From assembly GCF_023065955.2 (NCBI RefSeq), contig NW_026623008.1:23246001-23310000 (forward strand): a stretch of 64,000 nucleotides of DNA. The letters are read 5' to 3'. A program made the translations under genes and the position numbers. This stretch comes from Ursus arctos (Eukaryota; Chordata; Mammalia; Carnivora; Ursidae). The notes below the pieces were generated by a model. The model was not told the DNA's origin. It saw nothing but the letters and a program-made list of their open reading frames with translations, and did no database searches. Positions 32,241 through 43,450 of the stretch are shown piece after piece; position 1 is the first letter of the stretch; every line of letters starts with the position of its first letter.

Positions 32241-33038
32241 GGGTGCGTTTGGTGCCCGGCTCTATGCCCCAAGGGTGGGAAGAGAAGGATGGGGGATGGA
32301 CAGACTCCGACCAAAGATGGACACGGGAGCCAGGGATGCAGGGCCAGTCGAGATCCCGGCCGGAGAGGAGGGGGCTCGGAGCAGACATGGGGGACACGGC
32401 CCCAAGTCCAGGCTGAGGGGGAGGAGACTTGCAGCAGAGATTGGCGAGGGATAGAGACTCCAGGCAGATATGGGGGAGGAAGCATCGGGACAGAAATAAG
32501 AAGGGAAGCATGGTCGGGGTACTGGCGCGGGGAAAGGCAGTAACTATGAGCAGACATGGATGGGGGATAGGAAGGACTCTGGGCAGAGATGAAGTGGAGG
32601 GGAGGAGCAGGGTCCGGCATACAGACGAGGAGGGGCGATTAAGGGGGAATACACAGTGGAGCTGCAGGTTGGAGAAAGGGGCTCTAATCAAGGTGGGGGG
32701 CGCACTGCCAGGATCCAGGCTAAGATAGGAAGAGACTCGAGACAGCAATGGGGGTGAGGTCTGGGTCAGGATTGTGGGGGGAGGGCTTTGGCAGAAATGG
32801 GGAAGGGGAAGGGGGTGGAAAAGGGACTCACCAGAGATGAAAGGGGCCTCGGCCCCAGGCTTGGAAGTTCCCAAAGAGATGGGAGTGGGTAGATGCAGAA
32901 AGAACTCAGTTCGGGAGGGGGAGGATTCAACAGAGATGGGCTAGGGGAGCGCCCCGGGTCCGGGCCGGTGCGGAAACTCGGGACCGCGCCGGAGGGCTCG
33001 GTGCGGGGCCGGGTCGAGCTCTGGGACCGAGCACTCAC

Positions 33039-33300
33039 CTGGGCGCCGTCAGCAGCAGGAGCGGGGGCCGGCGCTGGCGGAGGCAGCCACGGGGCGCAAG
33101 TTTGCCATCCCTAAGGCGGGGGCCTGGCCGGGCGCGGGGCAGCTCGCGGCAGCGGCGCCGAGGGGCCGAGGCTCCCGCTCCGCGGAGCGGCGGGTGCAGA
33201 AAAGGCGCCGCGGAGCAGCGCGGGGCGGGCGGGCGCCGGGCCGGGCGCGGGCTCCTGCCGCCGCCTCCTCGCCGCGCCGCCCCCCCGCTCCCCGCTCCCC
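33039..33300 (-). other. ADGRB2: Probable non-coding first exon of ADGRB2 (5' end uncertain)
   Basis: The 3' boundary at 33039 is set by a consensus donor. Splicing to the acceptor at 26131 would put the signal-peptide ATG 16 nt into the next exon. The 5' limit given is a guess within the CpG island. Confidence 0.55.
33049..33108 (-). other. Upstream ORF of 19 codons in the ADGRB2 5' leader
   Basis: ATG at 33108-33106, stop TGA at 33051-33049, ending 10 nt before the exon-1 donor. It would encode a 19-residue Ala/Ser-rich peptide beginning MANLRPV. If transcription starts upstream of 33108 it could lower translation of the receptor. Real translation is unproven. Confidence 0.35.
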
Positions 33301-33403
33301 CGCCCCGAGCACCGCCCGCGCCGCGCGCCGCCTCCTATTCGCGGGCGGCGGCCGCAGCCCCGGGCTCCAGAAGCCGGCGCCGCATCCTCGGTCTCCGAGC
33401 TCC

Positions 33404-33448
33404 GCCGCCACTGCCGCCGCCGCCGCCACTGCCGCCGCCGCCGCCGCC
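33404..33448. repeat. Interrupted (GCC)n / CGG trinucleotide repeat
   Basis: Plus strand reads (GCC)2 ACT (GCC)5 ACT (GCC)6; on the ADGRB2 transcript strand it is a GGC/CGG repeat broken by two AGT units. It lies about 370 bp upstream of the exon-1 donor, in the promoter or 5' leader. Confidence 0.95.
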
Positions 33449-33884
33449 AAACCCGGTTCCTCTGGCCGCTCCGGCCGCTGCCCGCAGCGCGCGCCGGGCC
33501 GAGTGACGGCCGAGGCGGGACGCGGCGCCTGCGCGGGCTGGGCCCGGGAGGGGGCGCGCGCCAGGCCGGGCGCGAGGAGCCGCGGGAGAAGGGGCGGGGG
33601 GCGGGGGCGACGCGCGCCGCCTCCTGTTAAAGGGGGAGCAGCGCCAGCCGAGCCAAGCGCACCCTCCTCCTCCCCGCCCTGGGCCCCAGGCGCCGGCGCG
33701 GGAGAAGCCCCGGGTAAGCCCCCGCCCCGCCCGCAGCCTCCCGGACCGCAGGATGCGGCGATCCGCGACGCCCCTCCAGCGATACCCCAAGCCGGAGGCA
33801 GCTCGAGCATCCAGGGTCTCCGGGGCCCCGGGGCGGGGGGTGGGGTGGGGGGGACGCTGAAACATTTGCCCCACCCTACCCCGT

Positions 33885-34300
33885 GTGCATTGCAAATTGT
33901 ATATCCCTATGCATGCAGGTGCCACTCCTGTGCGCTGAACTTTGCATATGCTTATGCACACAGGTGCCCTGTGTGTGCACTGCAATGTTGCCTGGCTCTG
34001 TGCATGCAATCGCTACACACATACACAGTGTGTTAACATGTGTTCAGGTCTTGAATGTATGTTGGCTGTTCCCGTGGGTAGAGATGCTATATGTGTTCAA
34101 GCTTGCAAGTGCCACATACGTGCTGAGTGCCCTGGGCCACTTGTACGTAGGACCCACATAGGCACACTGCAGTGTGGTATGTTTGGTGCATACTCTAGTG
34201 TAAACTGCAATGTTGCATGTCCCTAGGCACGGGGATGCTACACGTGTGCAGTGTGTTACATGTTTTCCTGAGTGCCTGTCTATTCCCACAAGTGCCTTTT
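33885..34300. repeat. Degenerate minisatellite, period about 45-50 bp
   Basis: Repeats of a unit like tgca-tgcaa-tt-catat-c-tatgca-cagGTGCC recur (starting about 33888, 33933, 33976 and, after decay, near 34208). It abuts the upstream edge of the ADGRB2 CpG island. Copy boundaries are approximate. Confidence 0.6.
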
Positions 34301-34859
34301 CCTGTGCCAGGGGCGCCCCCATGTTGCATCTGTTTGCGTAGAAGCAGCCGGAATGTACAGGCCTGCCCCCTCCCCAGCCTGGCACTGTGCAGTTGGGTGG
34401 GGCCAGAGCCCACATGGTGAAAGTGGTTCCCAGGGAGATGCCTATGGCTCAGGGCCCTGGTCCGGTGGTTTTGTGGCCTGGGCATGTTGCCACCAGGAAG
34501 GTGGGCGGACCAGGGACACACCACTTTGGCCAAAGACAAGTAGGTTAATCGGATGGCTCTGGTCAGAGGAGGAGCCAGCAGGGGGCAGCTTTGCAGTGAG
34601 GGTTGGGATGGTTTCAGGAACCCTACTTTTTGAAGGTTCTCTGGCCAGGAGGGGGATAAGCCTGGGAAGCAAGGAAGTCCCCAGTTCCACCCAATCCCGA
34701 CCCCACCTCTCCACTGGAGCCCCTTGAGTTGTGTCACCCTGGAGACTAGGGCAGGATGAGAAGACTCCACGTCCCCCACCCGGGGGCAGTACCAGGTAGA
34801 GGCAGAGAGAAAAGCCCCCTGTTCACTCCCTCTGTCTCTCTCTGCCCCCCTCCAGCAGT

Positions 34860-34985
34860 CTCGGTGACATTTGTTGTGAGTGATTGTGAGAGATTATCGA
34901 CTTTAATGGAAGGAGGTAATAAGGGGCGATGAAGGAATCTCACACGTCACCTTAAGGGAATTTATGAGGCTGTATGAGGCAGGGA
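34860..34985. promoter_or_regulatory. Candidate regulatory block, AT-rich
   Basis: Unique AT-richer segment about 1.2 kb upstream of the CpG island: tttgttgtgagtgattgtg, gattatcgactttaatgg, ggtaataagg. Contains TAAT cores and no repeat signature. Confidence 0.3.
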
Positions 34986-35924
34986 GGAGGGCTGGCACTT
35001 TTCCTTTCCCAGCGGGAGCCCAAGGAGGCCTGTGCCTTAAGCCTGGCACTGGCAGGCAGAGCTCCTGGGTTCTTGCTGGGCACCCTCGAACACACCCCAG
35101 GTCTCTGGGTTTGGAGGCTCAGCCACTACTCTGAAGGCCAAGGCAGGCCTTGCCATCTACAGAGTGTGTCAAAAGCCACCCCAAGGGCAGTGGGAAATCC
35201 CAGGCCTTACTTCGGCATTGCGAAGGGCAGTGTGGGGTGCTGGAGTTCAGGACTTAAGGAGGTGGGCAAAGGTGGGGAGAGTGGTCAGGACATGAGGTAG
35301 GCATAAGGATGAAGGACAGGTCCTCAGAAGCTTCCAGGACCCTGTACTCCAGAGCTCTGGCCCCTTCCACTCCCGCAGGGAGCCTGCCTCCCTCTTTATG
35401 AATATGCATTGAATTAGCATACTAGAGACCCAGAGCCCAGAGAAACCCAGGCAGGTCTCTCTCGCAGATGTAATGCAGCTGGATCCCTGAGGCCCTCCCT
35501 TTCCCCCCAGGATCCAGCTGGGTGCAGGGGTAATGGGAGGGGCTGGCTCTGGAGAGACAGCAGCATTTTGTCTGTTTCTGTGTTCTTGGTAGCCCTCTGA
35601 CTTCTCAACCCCATTCTTTCAGCCACAAAAAAGTATGCCCTGGGAAAGGCAGGTGGTCAGACAGAGTGAGGGACTGACAGAGATGGTACCCCATACCTGG
35701 GGGCTCGCGGGGAGGGGTGGCGAGGTCAGTAAGGCACCAAGGGCTGAGGGAGCTGGGTGGAGAGAACAGACCTCCCAGGGGTTGTACAGCAGCAGGCTAG
35801 ATGAGGGCCAACCTCTGGAAGGCTCTCCTGGAGGTGCCTCCCTGCATCAGGGCTTCCCCACCTCCTTTCCCAGGAGCCCCTGCCCTTCCAGACTCACTCT
35901 GGTGATAATGCCGCCCAGGAGGAC

Positions 35925-36485
35925 TTGGAGTAATTACAAATCGTTTCCATATTCAAATCCAGCTGGTTGAAGAGAAATTACTTCTCTGACAGCCCAGACG
36001 GGGGTGGGGAGAACAAGTCTAAGCCCCAGGAGGGGACTCTCGGGAGCCTAGGGCGAAGACTGGGCAAGGGAAGGGGCCCCACGCAGAGCTTGAGCACCGA
36101 GGGTTTAGGCAGAAGAAAGGGATCCCTCCCACCCAGCCCTCCGCCTGAAACACAAAGACTGGGCAAAGGACAATGACCCCCAGCCCTTTAGCCCCATTTG
36201 GGACTCCTTCTGGAACCTCTGATGGGAGGTAGCAGACCCATCCTGCAAGGGCAACTAGAAGTCAGGCTCTCTGCCATGCTCTCAGGCTGCCTCCCTAGGT
36301 GACCTTGAGAAAATCCCTCCGGCTTTCTGAGCCTCTGTTTCCTCACCTGTGAAATGGTATAAATGATCTCACCCGGGCTCCAGTGAGACATCGGACATGG
36401 ACTAGCAAGAGCTACGCTCCTGAAAGGGGCCTTTTTAAATCATTGTTTTATTACCAGTTAATTGGTATTTTGGATAACAATGACA
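35925..36485. promoter_or_regulatory. Two candidate AT-rich motif blocks flanking a MIR
   Basis: 35925-35995 has gagtaattac, catattcaaatcc and gaaattacttctc. 36430-36485 has ttttattacc, agttaattgg and ggataacaatg (SOX-like). A MIR fragment sits between them. Inference only. Confidence 0.3.
36280..36400 (+). mobile_element. MIR SINE fragment
   Basis: Forward MIR: ggtgaccttgagaaaatcc, ctgagcctctgtttcctcac, tgtgaaatggtataaatga. Confidence 0.7.
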
Positions 36486-36567
36486 ACCACCAGTGGTCCA
36501 TTCCAGAGGCAGCACAGCCCTCAGTGGGGCAGTTCAGGAGAGGATAGTGGGTCTGAGGGGTACAACC

Positions 36568-36620
36568 CCGGCCTCACCAGCCTGGCCTCACCAGCCCGGC
36601 CTCACCTGCCTGGCCTCAGC
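36568..36620. repeat. Short tandem repeat, about 14-15 bp unit, four copies
   Basis: Units of the form ggcctcaccagcct / ggcctcaccagccc / ggcctcacctgcct / ggcctcag in tandem. Confidence 0.8.
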
Positions 36621-37589
36621 CCTGCCTCCCACTGGGCCAGCCATTGCTATGCTTCGTTGCCCTTTAAACAGATGAGAAAATGTTCTTCTTCTCTTCCCAA
36701 TGATTTATTTGGCCCAGAGCCTTGTCAGGTCTCCTTCCAGCCGGTGGGACCCGGGAGGGTCCCTCCTTCAGCCCCTACCCTCCACTGACACTCAGCCAGA
36801 CACCCATGGCAGCCCAGAGCTCTGAGTACCAAGGTCCCCTTCTAATCCCCCAGCCCCACCCCAGATACCTATCAGAAGCTCATAACGTGTTCCCAAAAAA
36901 ACACTCAAACGCATGTGACAGTCTTCTATCAGGGTCTGTCCCAGAGCTCATGTGACAAATACCTCACTGCTCTAGATGTCATGGATCCTGGAGGGGTATC
37001 CTGGAAAAGATGGACTGGCCCTCTCTGCCTGTGGGAAGTCCTGCATGTCTAACTTCCATCTTTCCTGCTGCAGATGCCGAATGGCTTCGGAGCCTGGGGC
37101 AGCCCAGGCTGGGCGTTTATCATTTTCTTGGTGCCGTAGATCAAGGGGAGGAGGGAGGATTAGTTGCTTTCCAGCCAGATCCTCCCAGAAGTTTAGCGTC
37201 TGGCTTGTATGCAGCCCTCTGGGCAGTGCCTGCATTCTCTGGCCCCCAGCGTGGGGAGCAGAGAAGACCTTTAGGGTCCTCGGTGATCCTCATACATACC
37301 TTACACCAGAGGGCGCGCGTAAGAGCCTGCCACCGAGAAGGTGCCTTTGCTCACCATTCAACAAGTATTTATTGAGTGTTTACTACGTTCTAGGCACTGG
37401 GATCCAGGCCATCAGCAAGTTCCGATGCTTCTACCTCCCAGAATATACCAGATCTATTCACTCTTCGCATCCCCACTGCCAGCACGGGAATCCAAGCCAC
37501 CAACATCTGGTGCCTGGACCTCCCTTCTTTAATCTCCACTCCCGCATTTCTACCTCCCAGCCCCAGTCCCAGTCTGTTCTCCTGAGCTT

Positions 37590-38105
37590 TCTTTTTAACA
37601 TGGAAATCAGAGCACCTCTGCGGGAACCCTCCATGTCTTCCTGCTGCACTGAGCACCTGACCTTCCAAGCCCCGCATGATCCTTACCAGCCTCTCCAGAG
37701 CCATCTCCACTACCCCACCTTCACCCCAACCTCACACAATATTGGAGTAACACGGGTCTTCTTGAAAAAGTCCAAATCCTTCTTCCCCCTGCACTTGCTC
37801 CAGTTCACCAGGAAGGTCTCAATTCCAACATCGCCTCCTCTAGGAGGCCTCCGGGATTACACTTCTAAAGCAGTCCTACCCACCCACCCCCAATTGCTCC
37901 AAACATGGCCTTGCATTTCCGTCACAGCATCATTATTTGAAAATATGTTGTCTGTTTCCACACATGTCCTCTGTTTCCCCTGCTGGACTGTGAGTTCTCT
38001 AGAGGCCGAGACCTTGTCTATCCGTTCGCAGTCGCATGCCCTGGCACACAGCGTTATGCCAGGTATGTGGTAGGTATTTGTCAATGGAATGAACGGTCAA
38101 AGGGC
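37590..38105 (+). mobile_element. L2 LINE fragment with 3' tail
   Basis: L2-like body (aaatcagagcacctctgcgg, ccttccaagccccgcatgat) and tail (gtgagttctctagaggccg, ggtatgtggtaggtatttgt, caatggaatgaacg). Confidence 0.65.
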
Positions 38106-38189
38106 AAATAAAGACCCTGCCCTCACAGAGCTTCTGGTCTGTGATCCTTGATCCATGTTTGTCCAATAAAACAGTGTTTTGTAGTTTCC

Positions 38190-38375
38190 AGTGTGATGAA
38201 CTAGAAAGGACTTCTGCCCCTGTCTCTCACTGGTTGTGTGACCTTGGACAGGTCACGTATGCTCTCCACGCCTCGGTTTTCTCTTCTGCGAAATGGAAAT
38301 AATGATCCCAACCTAGCAGAGCTGATGTGAGTCACAAGAAATGATAAAAGATGAAGGCCTCACACAGCGCCAGAT
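38190..38375 (+). mobile_element. MIR SINE fossil
   Basis: Forward MIR: actggttgtgtgaccttgga, caggtcacg, cctcggttttctcttctgc, aaatggaaataatgatccc. Confidence 0.8.
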
Positions 38376-38694
38376 CCAGGGAGGTGTCATCTGCAGGAAC
38401 GGGGCCCTCTTTTGAGGCTTTCTGAGGCCTGCAGCTGTCCCAGGTTCTGAGGACACGGAGATGACTCAGAACGGGGCTCTGACCTTGAGGCCTTCCCAGT
38501 GCCCCCTCCCTCCGACCCAGGGAGAGAGGAGTTCTTATCTGCTGAGATCACTGCTGTGAAGGAAGCCACCGGAGTGACCAGGACAGTGTGAGTGTGCGAA
38601 CCCTGCAGAGAAACTGAGTCTGAATCCTCTTCTCTGCAGCTCCTCCTCTCCTTCTTTGGAAGCCCCTCGTCCTTTCCTGCCTTCCCTGCCTGTG

Positions 38695-38860
38695 TGAACA
38701 GACACGCACACGCACACGCACATGGACACACGTACCGACAAACCCATATCCACACACTTACACAGTCACTGGCCCACAGACGTACATGTGCCTGGGGGAA
38801 TACAGGTGTATAAATAACCACACACCCACAACCCCAGGACACACACCCCCTCCATTTTTC
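38695..38860. repeat. CA-rich low-complexity tract
   Basis: Degenerate cacacg/cacaca units; no gene. Confidence 0.7.
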
Positions 38861-40129
38861 TGGCCCACTGGGGACCTGTCTGTCTCATCAGTCAGTCCTG
38901 TCACCTCCGGTTCTGGGCTGAGGTTAGATACCACCCCTCCCGGTTGCCTGGAGGCAGCCTGGGCTTTTCCCCTTGGTAAATTCTCCTTGAGGCCTAATTC
39001 CACACTCCCCTGTTGAGGGCCTTAAGGACAAGGACCCTGGCAACCACTCTGGACACCCAGAAATGACAGCACGATCCCCTGTACCCACACCCCCAGACTG
39101 ATGGACAGGCAGAGGGTGGAGGAGTCAGAGAGGAGCCGCTCCCAGCTTCCTGCCCAGGTGGAAAGGAAAGGGGAATCCCTCAAAGAGGGTCTGGGACACT
39201 TGGCAGGCATGGGGCACACCGGCAGTGGGGGGCCAGTGTGTTCCCACCATCTGGGATGCCCCATGTTCTCTCCCCCGGGCTCTGTGCCACCTGGACCCAG
39301 CTGGACTGGGCTTGTGCCAAGCAAGCTTAGCAGGCAAGGGCAGGGGCGACCTAGAGGTCTAGAGGGACCAGCTCATCCCGTTGAGCCCCTCTGTGGGCCT
39401 GACACTGAGCCAGCTGCTTTTAACTTATTGTCACAACAAACCCTTACACCGGTGTGTTCACCCCCATTTCCCAGATGAGGAGCATGGCTTAGAGGGAGAC
39501 AGAGAGAGAACCCCAGCCCCCGCCATTTGGCAAGGCCCTGCCTTAGTTTTGCCTCTCCCTTGTCCCCCCTGTCACCCCCACGGAGGACAGACCAAGCGCC
39601 GACTGTGGAAAACAATTTATTTCAGGATTAGAGCTGATCTTCTGGAGAGAACCAGCTCCCTTGGGATGAGAAATCTGGAGGGGTCTGACTCCCAGGGCCT
39701 AACCCCTGTACGGAAAGGCTGAAGCAGGACACCCGGGTTTGGGGGAGGCAACCGGAGTTGCTGAGGGTTCTGGGAAGGACATCTCACAGGACCACTGACT
39801 GACAGGTACACACCTCCCCAGCGGGCATAGCCACACTCCTTGCTGACACACCCCAGGAGGACGTCCCTTTTGCTAGACACGCATCACCTCATGCTGGCAG
39901 TAAAGCAGTCAGTGCTGGGTGAGAGGGTACTCCTGCTATCTCACCGCCAAACCTGGCACAACTCTGGTCTCTGGGGGTCCCCGGCCGGGGAGGGGGGCAG
40001 GCCTGTGGATGGGGTAGGGGGCTGGGGGAGAAAGCTCCGACTGTTGTGGTTGGAGGGGAGAGGCCCTGGGGTGCGTTGCCAGCCGGTGTTCTGCATGTCA
40101 GAGTGGGAGGGAGTGGGGCTGAGCTCGGG

Positions 40130-40830
40130 TACACGTGTGGGTGGTTGTGTGCGTCAATGCGTGGGGAGAGAGTCTGTGTGTGTGTGTGTGGTGTGCCTGT
40201 GCGCAGGTTTTGTGTGTGTCTGCCGAGGCCTTGTACGTCAGAAGCCTGGGCCTGGCTCCGGGATCTCTGCTCCGTGTGTGTGTGTGTGTGTGTCTTTGTA
40301 CGCAGGGTGTGTGGCCTTCCATGCATCATTTCTCTGTTTGTGTATACGTATGGCATATAATGCTTACAGGCACGTGATGCTGGGGTTCGTGGATCCGCTC
40401 AGTGTCTAGGCGAACGTGGGGTGTGTTGACAGGGCTGGGTTTCGTGTTGTTGGAGTGTGTGTGCAACCAGTATGTGGTGTTTCTTTGTATTCCATGCGTG
40501 AGCCTGTGTGTGTGCACGTGTGGGGGAGTGTTTTCAGGCCTGTGTCTGTGCCTTTTGCTGGAGTATGAGTCAGGGCATATGGCATTTGCAGGTCTGTGTG
40601 TGACTATCTCTGTGTGTCAGTGTTTGGAAGGTGTCTGTGCCAGCCTGTGCTGTGTTTCCCTGTGTGTACTTGGGGGATGTCTGCGGGCCTTCAGGTGGGG
40701 ACTGGGAGGGGGGTGGCATTGTGTGTCATACTATTTGGTGTGTGACTATGGGTGGTTGTGGCCCTGGGTGTCCTCTATATGTGCCTAGATGAGGGGTGTG
40801 GATTGGTGTGTAGTGTGTGTCCGTAGATCG
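40130..40830. repeat. Long GT-rich low-complexity tract
   Basis: About 700 bp dominated by tgtgtg runs (40174-40192, 40276-40293) and degenerate gtgtg words on the plus strand, leading up to the GC-rich block at 40.9 kb. Potential Z-DNA-forming sequence. Confidence 0.8.
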
Positions 40831-40869
40831 GTACAGATGACATGGTTATTCTTGTCTTCGGGCACTTTT

Positions 40870-41556
40870 TAAGCTAATGCCTCCCAGGAAGCCTCTTCCT
40901 CCCCCGAGGCTGAGACCCCCCCCCCCCCGGGATGCTCTCCGCTCCCAGCCATCTTGGCCAGCTCTGCACTTGCGTTGCCTGGGAGGGGGGCGGGGGGGTA
41001 AGGGAACCCAGAAGCTGCCGGCCACGGGTCAAGGTCGCATGGCTGGAAGCGCAGGGGCTCCTTCTCCTGGGGCACCCCGCACCCCTCCTCGCTCACAAAG
41101 GGCCCTACCGGCGAGGCCGCCCGCGCGCCCCTCGCCCTGCCCAGGTCTCCCCTGAAATGAATTTTAATTTCCGCTCTGGGCGGGCGGCCATAATGAGGCT
41201 GGAGCCAGGGGGGCGGCGGCGAGGTGCGGGGCGGCGGGGTCGCTGAGCTCAGGAGCCCAGCGCGGATTTGAATTTCAAAGGCAGCTGCGGCCCAAGCGCG
41301 TCTGCGTTGTGCGATTGTGTGTGCGGCGCTGGTGTGTCGGCCCAGGCGCGCCTGCGTGTGCGGCGTGTGTCTGGGCGAGCGTGTTTTGTGAGTGTGCCTC
41401 TGAAAGGCGCGCGAGCCCCCGCGTGGGCTGCGAGTGCGAGTGTCGGTGAGCCTGAGCGGCCGGGGGTCTCTGTCACCGTGTGAGCGTCCACAGCGGCGTG
41501 TCTGTGCGCGCCGATCTGCGTGCGAGTGTGTATTTTTAGGACGAGCCTGCACCACC

Positions 41557-41598
<42 letters not shown>

Positions 41599-42280
41599 GT
41601 GCTCCAGGCCCTGCGGTTGGCTGCGAGAGGGACCGCGCGTTTCGGCGCTGGTGTCTGTGTCGCCGAGTGCATGACCGCAGGGCTGTGAGGGTGTGTCCGC
41701 GTGTCTGTGCCCACGTGTGGATGCGCGTTTGCTCCTGTAAGTCCGTGTGGGCGTCTGTCTGTAGGAACGCGTGTCCGTCTGAGCGTACCCGAGTCCCAGC
41801 CCCTGCGCGAGGCTGCTAGTGTGTCGGTGCGTCCGTGCGCCGGGGGTCTGTGTCACCGTGTGTCTCCCAGCGCTGGCGCCGCCGAGAGCGGGCGTGTGCG
41901 CGAGTGTGCGGCGGCCCCGGCGCGGGGCAGGGGAGGGGGGAGCTGGGGAGGGGGGAACGGGGAGCGGGGTGGGGGAGCCAGGGATCCCCCAGGCTCGCTC
42001 GCGCGCCCGCGCCTGCAGCGGCCCCGCTCGCCGACCCGCGGGCGCTCAATGGGCTCTCGGGAGGCAATGGCCGGAGAGGGATGGGCCGTTAGCCCGAGGG
42101 GCGGAGCGGCGCCGGTTTCATGCCCTGGCTCTTCCGAGGGCGTGGGGGCAGCTCCTCCGTCGCGGGCACCCGGCCTGCGCCGCTGAGCGATCGCCGCCGC
42201 CCTCTGCCTGCACTGGAGACTGAAGCTAGAGACCGGGAAGGAGCGCCGGGGCCCCGAGGCCGCGCCATGTTCTAACAGGC
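40870..42280. promoter_or_regulatory. Second GC-rich, CpG-dense block, possible CpG island
   Basis: About 1.4 kb CpG-dense block 8 kb upstream of the ADGRB2 island and 17 kb from SPOCD1. It contains a YY1-like site (minus strand CCAAGATGGC near 40956), an AT-rich core at 41155-41285 and a (GT)n run. It may be an alternative ADGRB2 promoter, an unannotated non-coding RNA promoter or a distal regulatory island. Open frames in it are GC-driven and repeat-laden. Confidence 0.5.
41560..41597. repeat. (GT)n microsatellite
   Basis: Uninterrupted TG dinucleotide run inside the GC-rich block. Confidence 0.95.
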
Positions 42281-42430
42281 ACTGGCACTGGCACTCACGG
42301 ACCCTAACTCAGACACACAGGGGCACACTTACACACAGGAGTGTGGGCCAGGCGGCCGTCACCGGGCTCCCGGGTCAGGCCCACTGGTGCACACCCAGGA
42401 AGGCACGCCTGTGAGCGAGCACGTGCGTGC

Positions 42431-42454
42431 GCACACACACACACACACACACAC
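42431..42454. repeat. (AC)n microsatellite
   Basis: AC run on the plus strand after gcgtgcgc. Confidence 0.9.
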
Positions 42455-43375
42455 ATACATCCAGAGACACAGGCAAATTCGTGGGCACATCTCACACTTA
42501 CTGGAACAAACTCACCCCTCCCTGGGTTTTGGACCCTGTGGGGTGAAGAGGGCGGAAGCTCAGAAGTCCTAAGGAAAAGGGGCAACCTGAATCACTTCGT
42601 GTTCCCTTTACTCTGTCAGGCCCTGGGTTGGGCCCTGACAGGGATAGCTCACCCTGCATCATATCTCCCAGCAGCTCGGGGAGGGGGCGGTGCAGGCACA
42701 AAGACCCCAAATCCAGTTATCCCTGGTCATTCCCATAAGGTGCCATCGCACAGCCAGAGGCAGGCAAAAGCCAGTGGCCGCCTTCTCATGGGAGGTCCCC
42801 CAGGGTCCTGGCTGGAACAAGCAGGTGCTGTCAGAATGCCCAGAGGACAACAAATTAGGAACTAGGGAAGGGATGATGGTTTCAGGTCCTCCTCCTCTGC
42901 AAGATTGGGACCATTTTGAGAAGGGGTAGGGGCTGACTCCTCCCAGTAAGACTCGGCAAGGGGTCTGGCACCAAGGGGCTACTCCCAAAACACTATTAAC
43001 TAAATTTAAAAAAAGAAAGAAAAAAAGAAACGAGTCAGAGAATGTAGAGGACCACCTAAGGGCTGAAGGAGCACCACACAGAGGCAGAAATCGTATATCC
43101 AGACTCTCTGCATGGCTCTGTGTGTGTGTGCGTGTGTGTGTGTGTGTGTGTTTGGGGGAGGACACAGGAAGCTGGAGGTGAGGCTGGAAACACACCACTG
43201 TGGGCCTTGTAAGCTGAACCAGAAGTAGGTTTTATTCTGAAAGTAACAAAGTTCTATGGAGGGTTTTGGACAGGAAAGAACCATAGTCAAGTGTGTTTAA
43301 GGAGAAACAGCTGGGTGGGCAACTGGAAGGTGGATTTGAGGAATCCAGGAGTGGGGAGGAGGAATGGTGAGAGGC

Positions 43376-43412
43376 TCATTCATTCATTCATTCATTCATT
43401 TATTCATTCAAC
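43376..43412. repeat. (TTCA)n microsatellite
   Basis: About eight cattcatt units followed by aacaaatatttacc, the usual end of an inverted L2/MIR-type tail. Confidence 0.85.
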
Positions 43413-43450
43413 AAATATTTACCAAGAGATTACTAAAAGCGTCTAGCACT

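Larger units (their letters stand above)
26132..33038. other. ADGRB2 intron 1 (6.9 kb)
   Basis: Between the probable non-coding first exon and the signal-peptide exon. It contains the AT-rich block at 26505-26645, a CA-rich tract at 28245-28520, two internal GC-rich blocks (29690-30330 and 31880-32240) and a MIR at 31030-31205. No further coding exon was found, including the short alternative N-terminal exon reported in human. Confidence 0.65.
33000..33760 (-). promoter_or_regulatory. ADGRB2: CpG-island promoter of ADGRB2
   Basis: A dense CpG block with many GC boxes (for example the G-rich run at 33592-33610) about 7 kb upstream of the first coding exon, and the last such block in the direction of transcription before it. 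A strong donor on the minus strand (CCAG|gtgagtgc at 33038) lies at its downstream edge. The distance to the SPOCD1 3' end (about 25 kb) matches the human arrangement as I recall it. The transcription start cannot be fixed from sequence. Confidence 0.75.
33761..40860. other. Intergenic region upstream of ADGRB2, proximal part
   Basis: No convincing gene. It holds the minisatellite, candidate TAAT-rich blocks at 34860-34985, 35390-35425, 35925-35995 and 36430-36485, a small cctcaccagcc repeat at 36568-36620, MIR and L2 fossils, CA-rich sequence at 38690-38860 and a long GT-rich tract from about 40130. The 365-codon open frame at 36976-38073 is discussed under rejected items. Confidence 0.6.

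Noticed and set aside
33049..33810. 253-codon minus-strand frame in the ADGRB2 CpG island
   Set aside because: GC-rich DNA has few stop codons; the sequence is Ala/Gly/Pro/Arg low complexity and covers the CGG repeat. Only the short upstream ORF at its end is kept.
36976..38073. 365-codon open frame on the plus strand, the longest non-exonic frame in the window
   Set aside because: It runs through an L2 fossil and a generic repeat tail (its FNKYLLSVYYVLGTG wording is translated repeat), has no domain, no splice logic and low-complexity composition. Long open frames of this size occur by chance in 64 kb read six ways.
40869..41714. 281-codon minus-strand frame in the 41 kb GC-rich block
   Set aside because: It contains a THTHTH run from the GT microsatellite and otherwise GC-driven composition.
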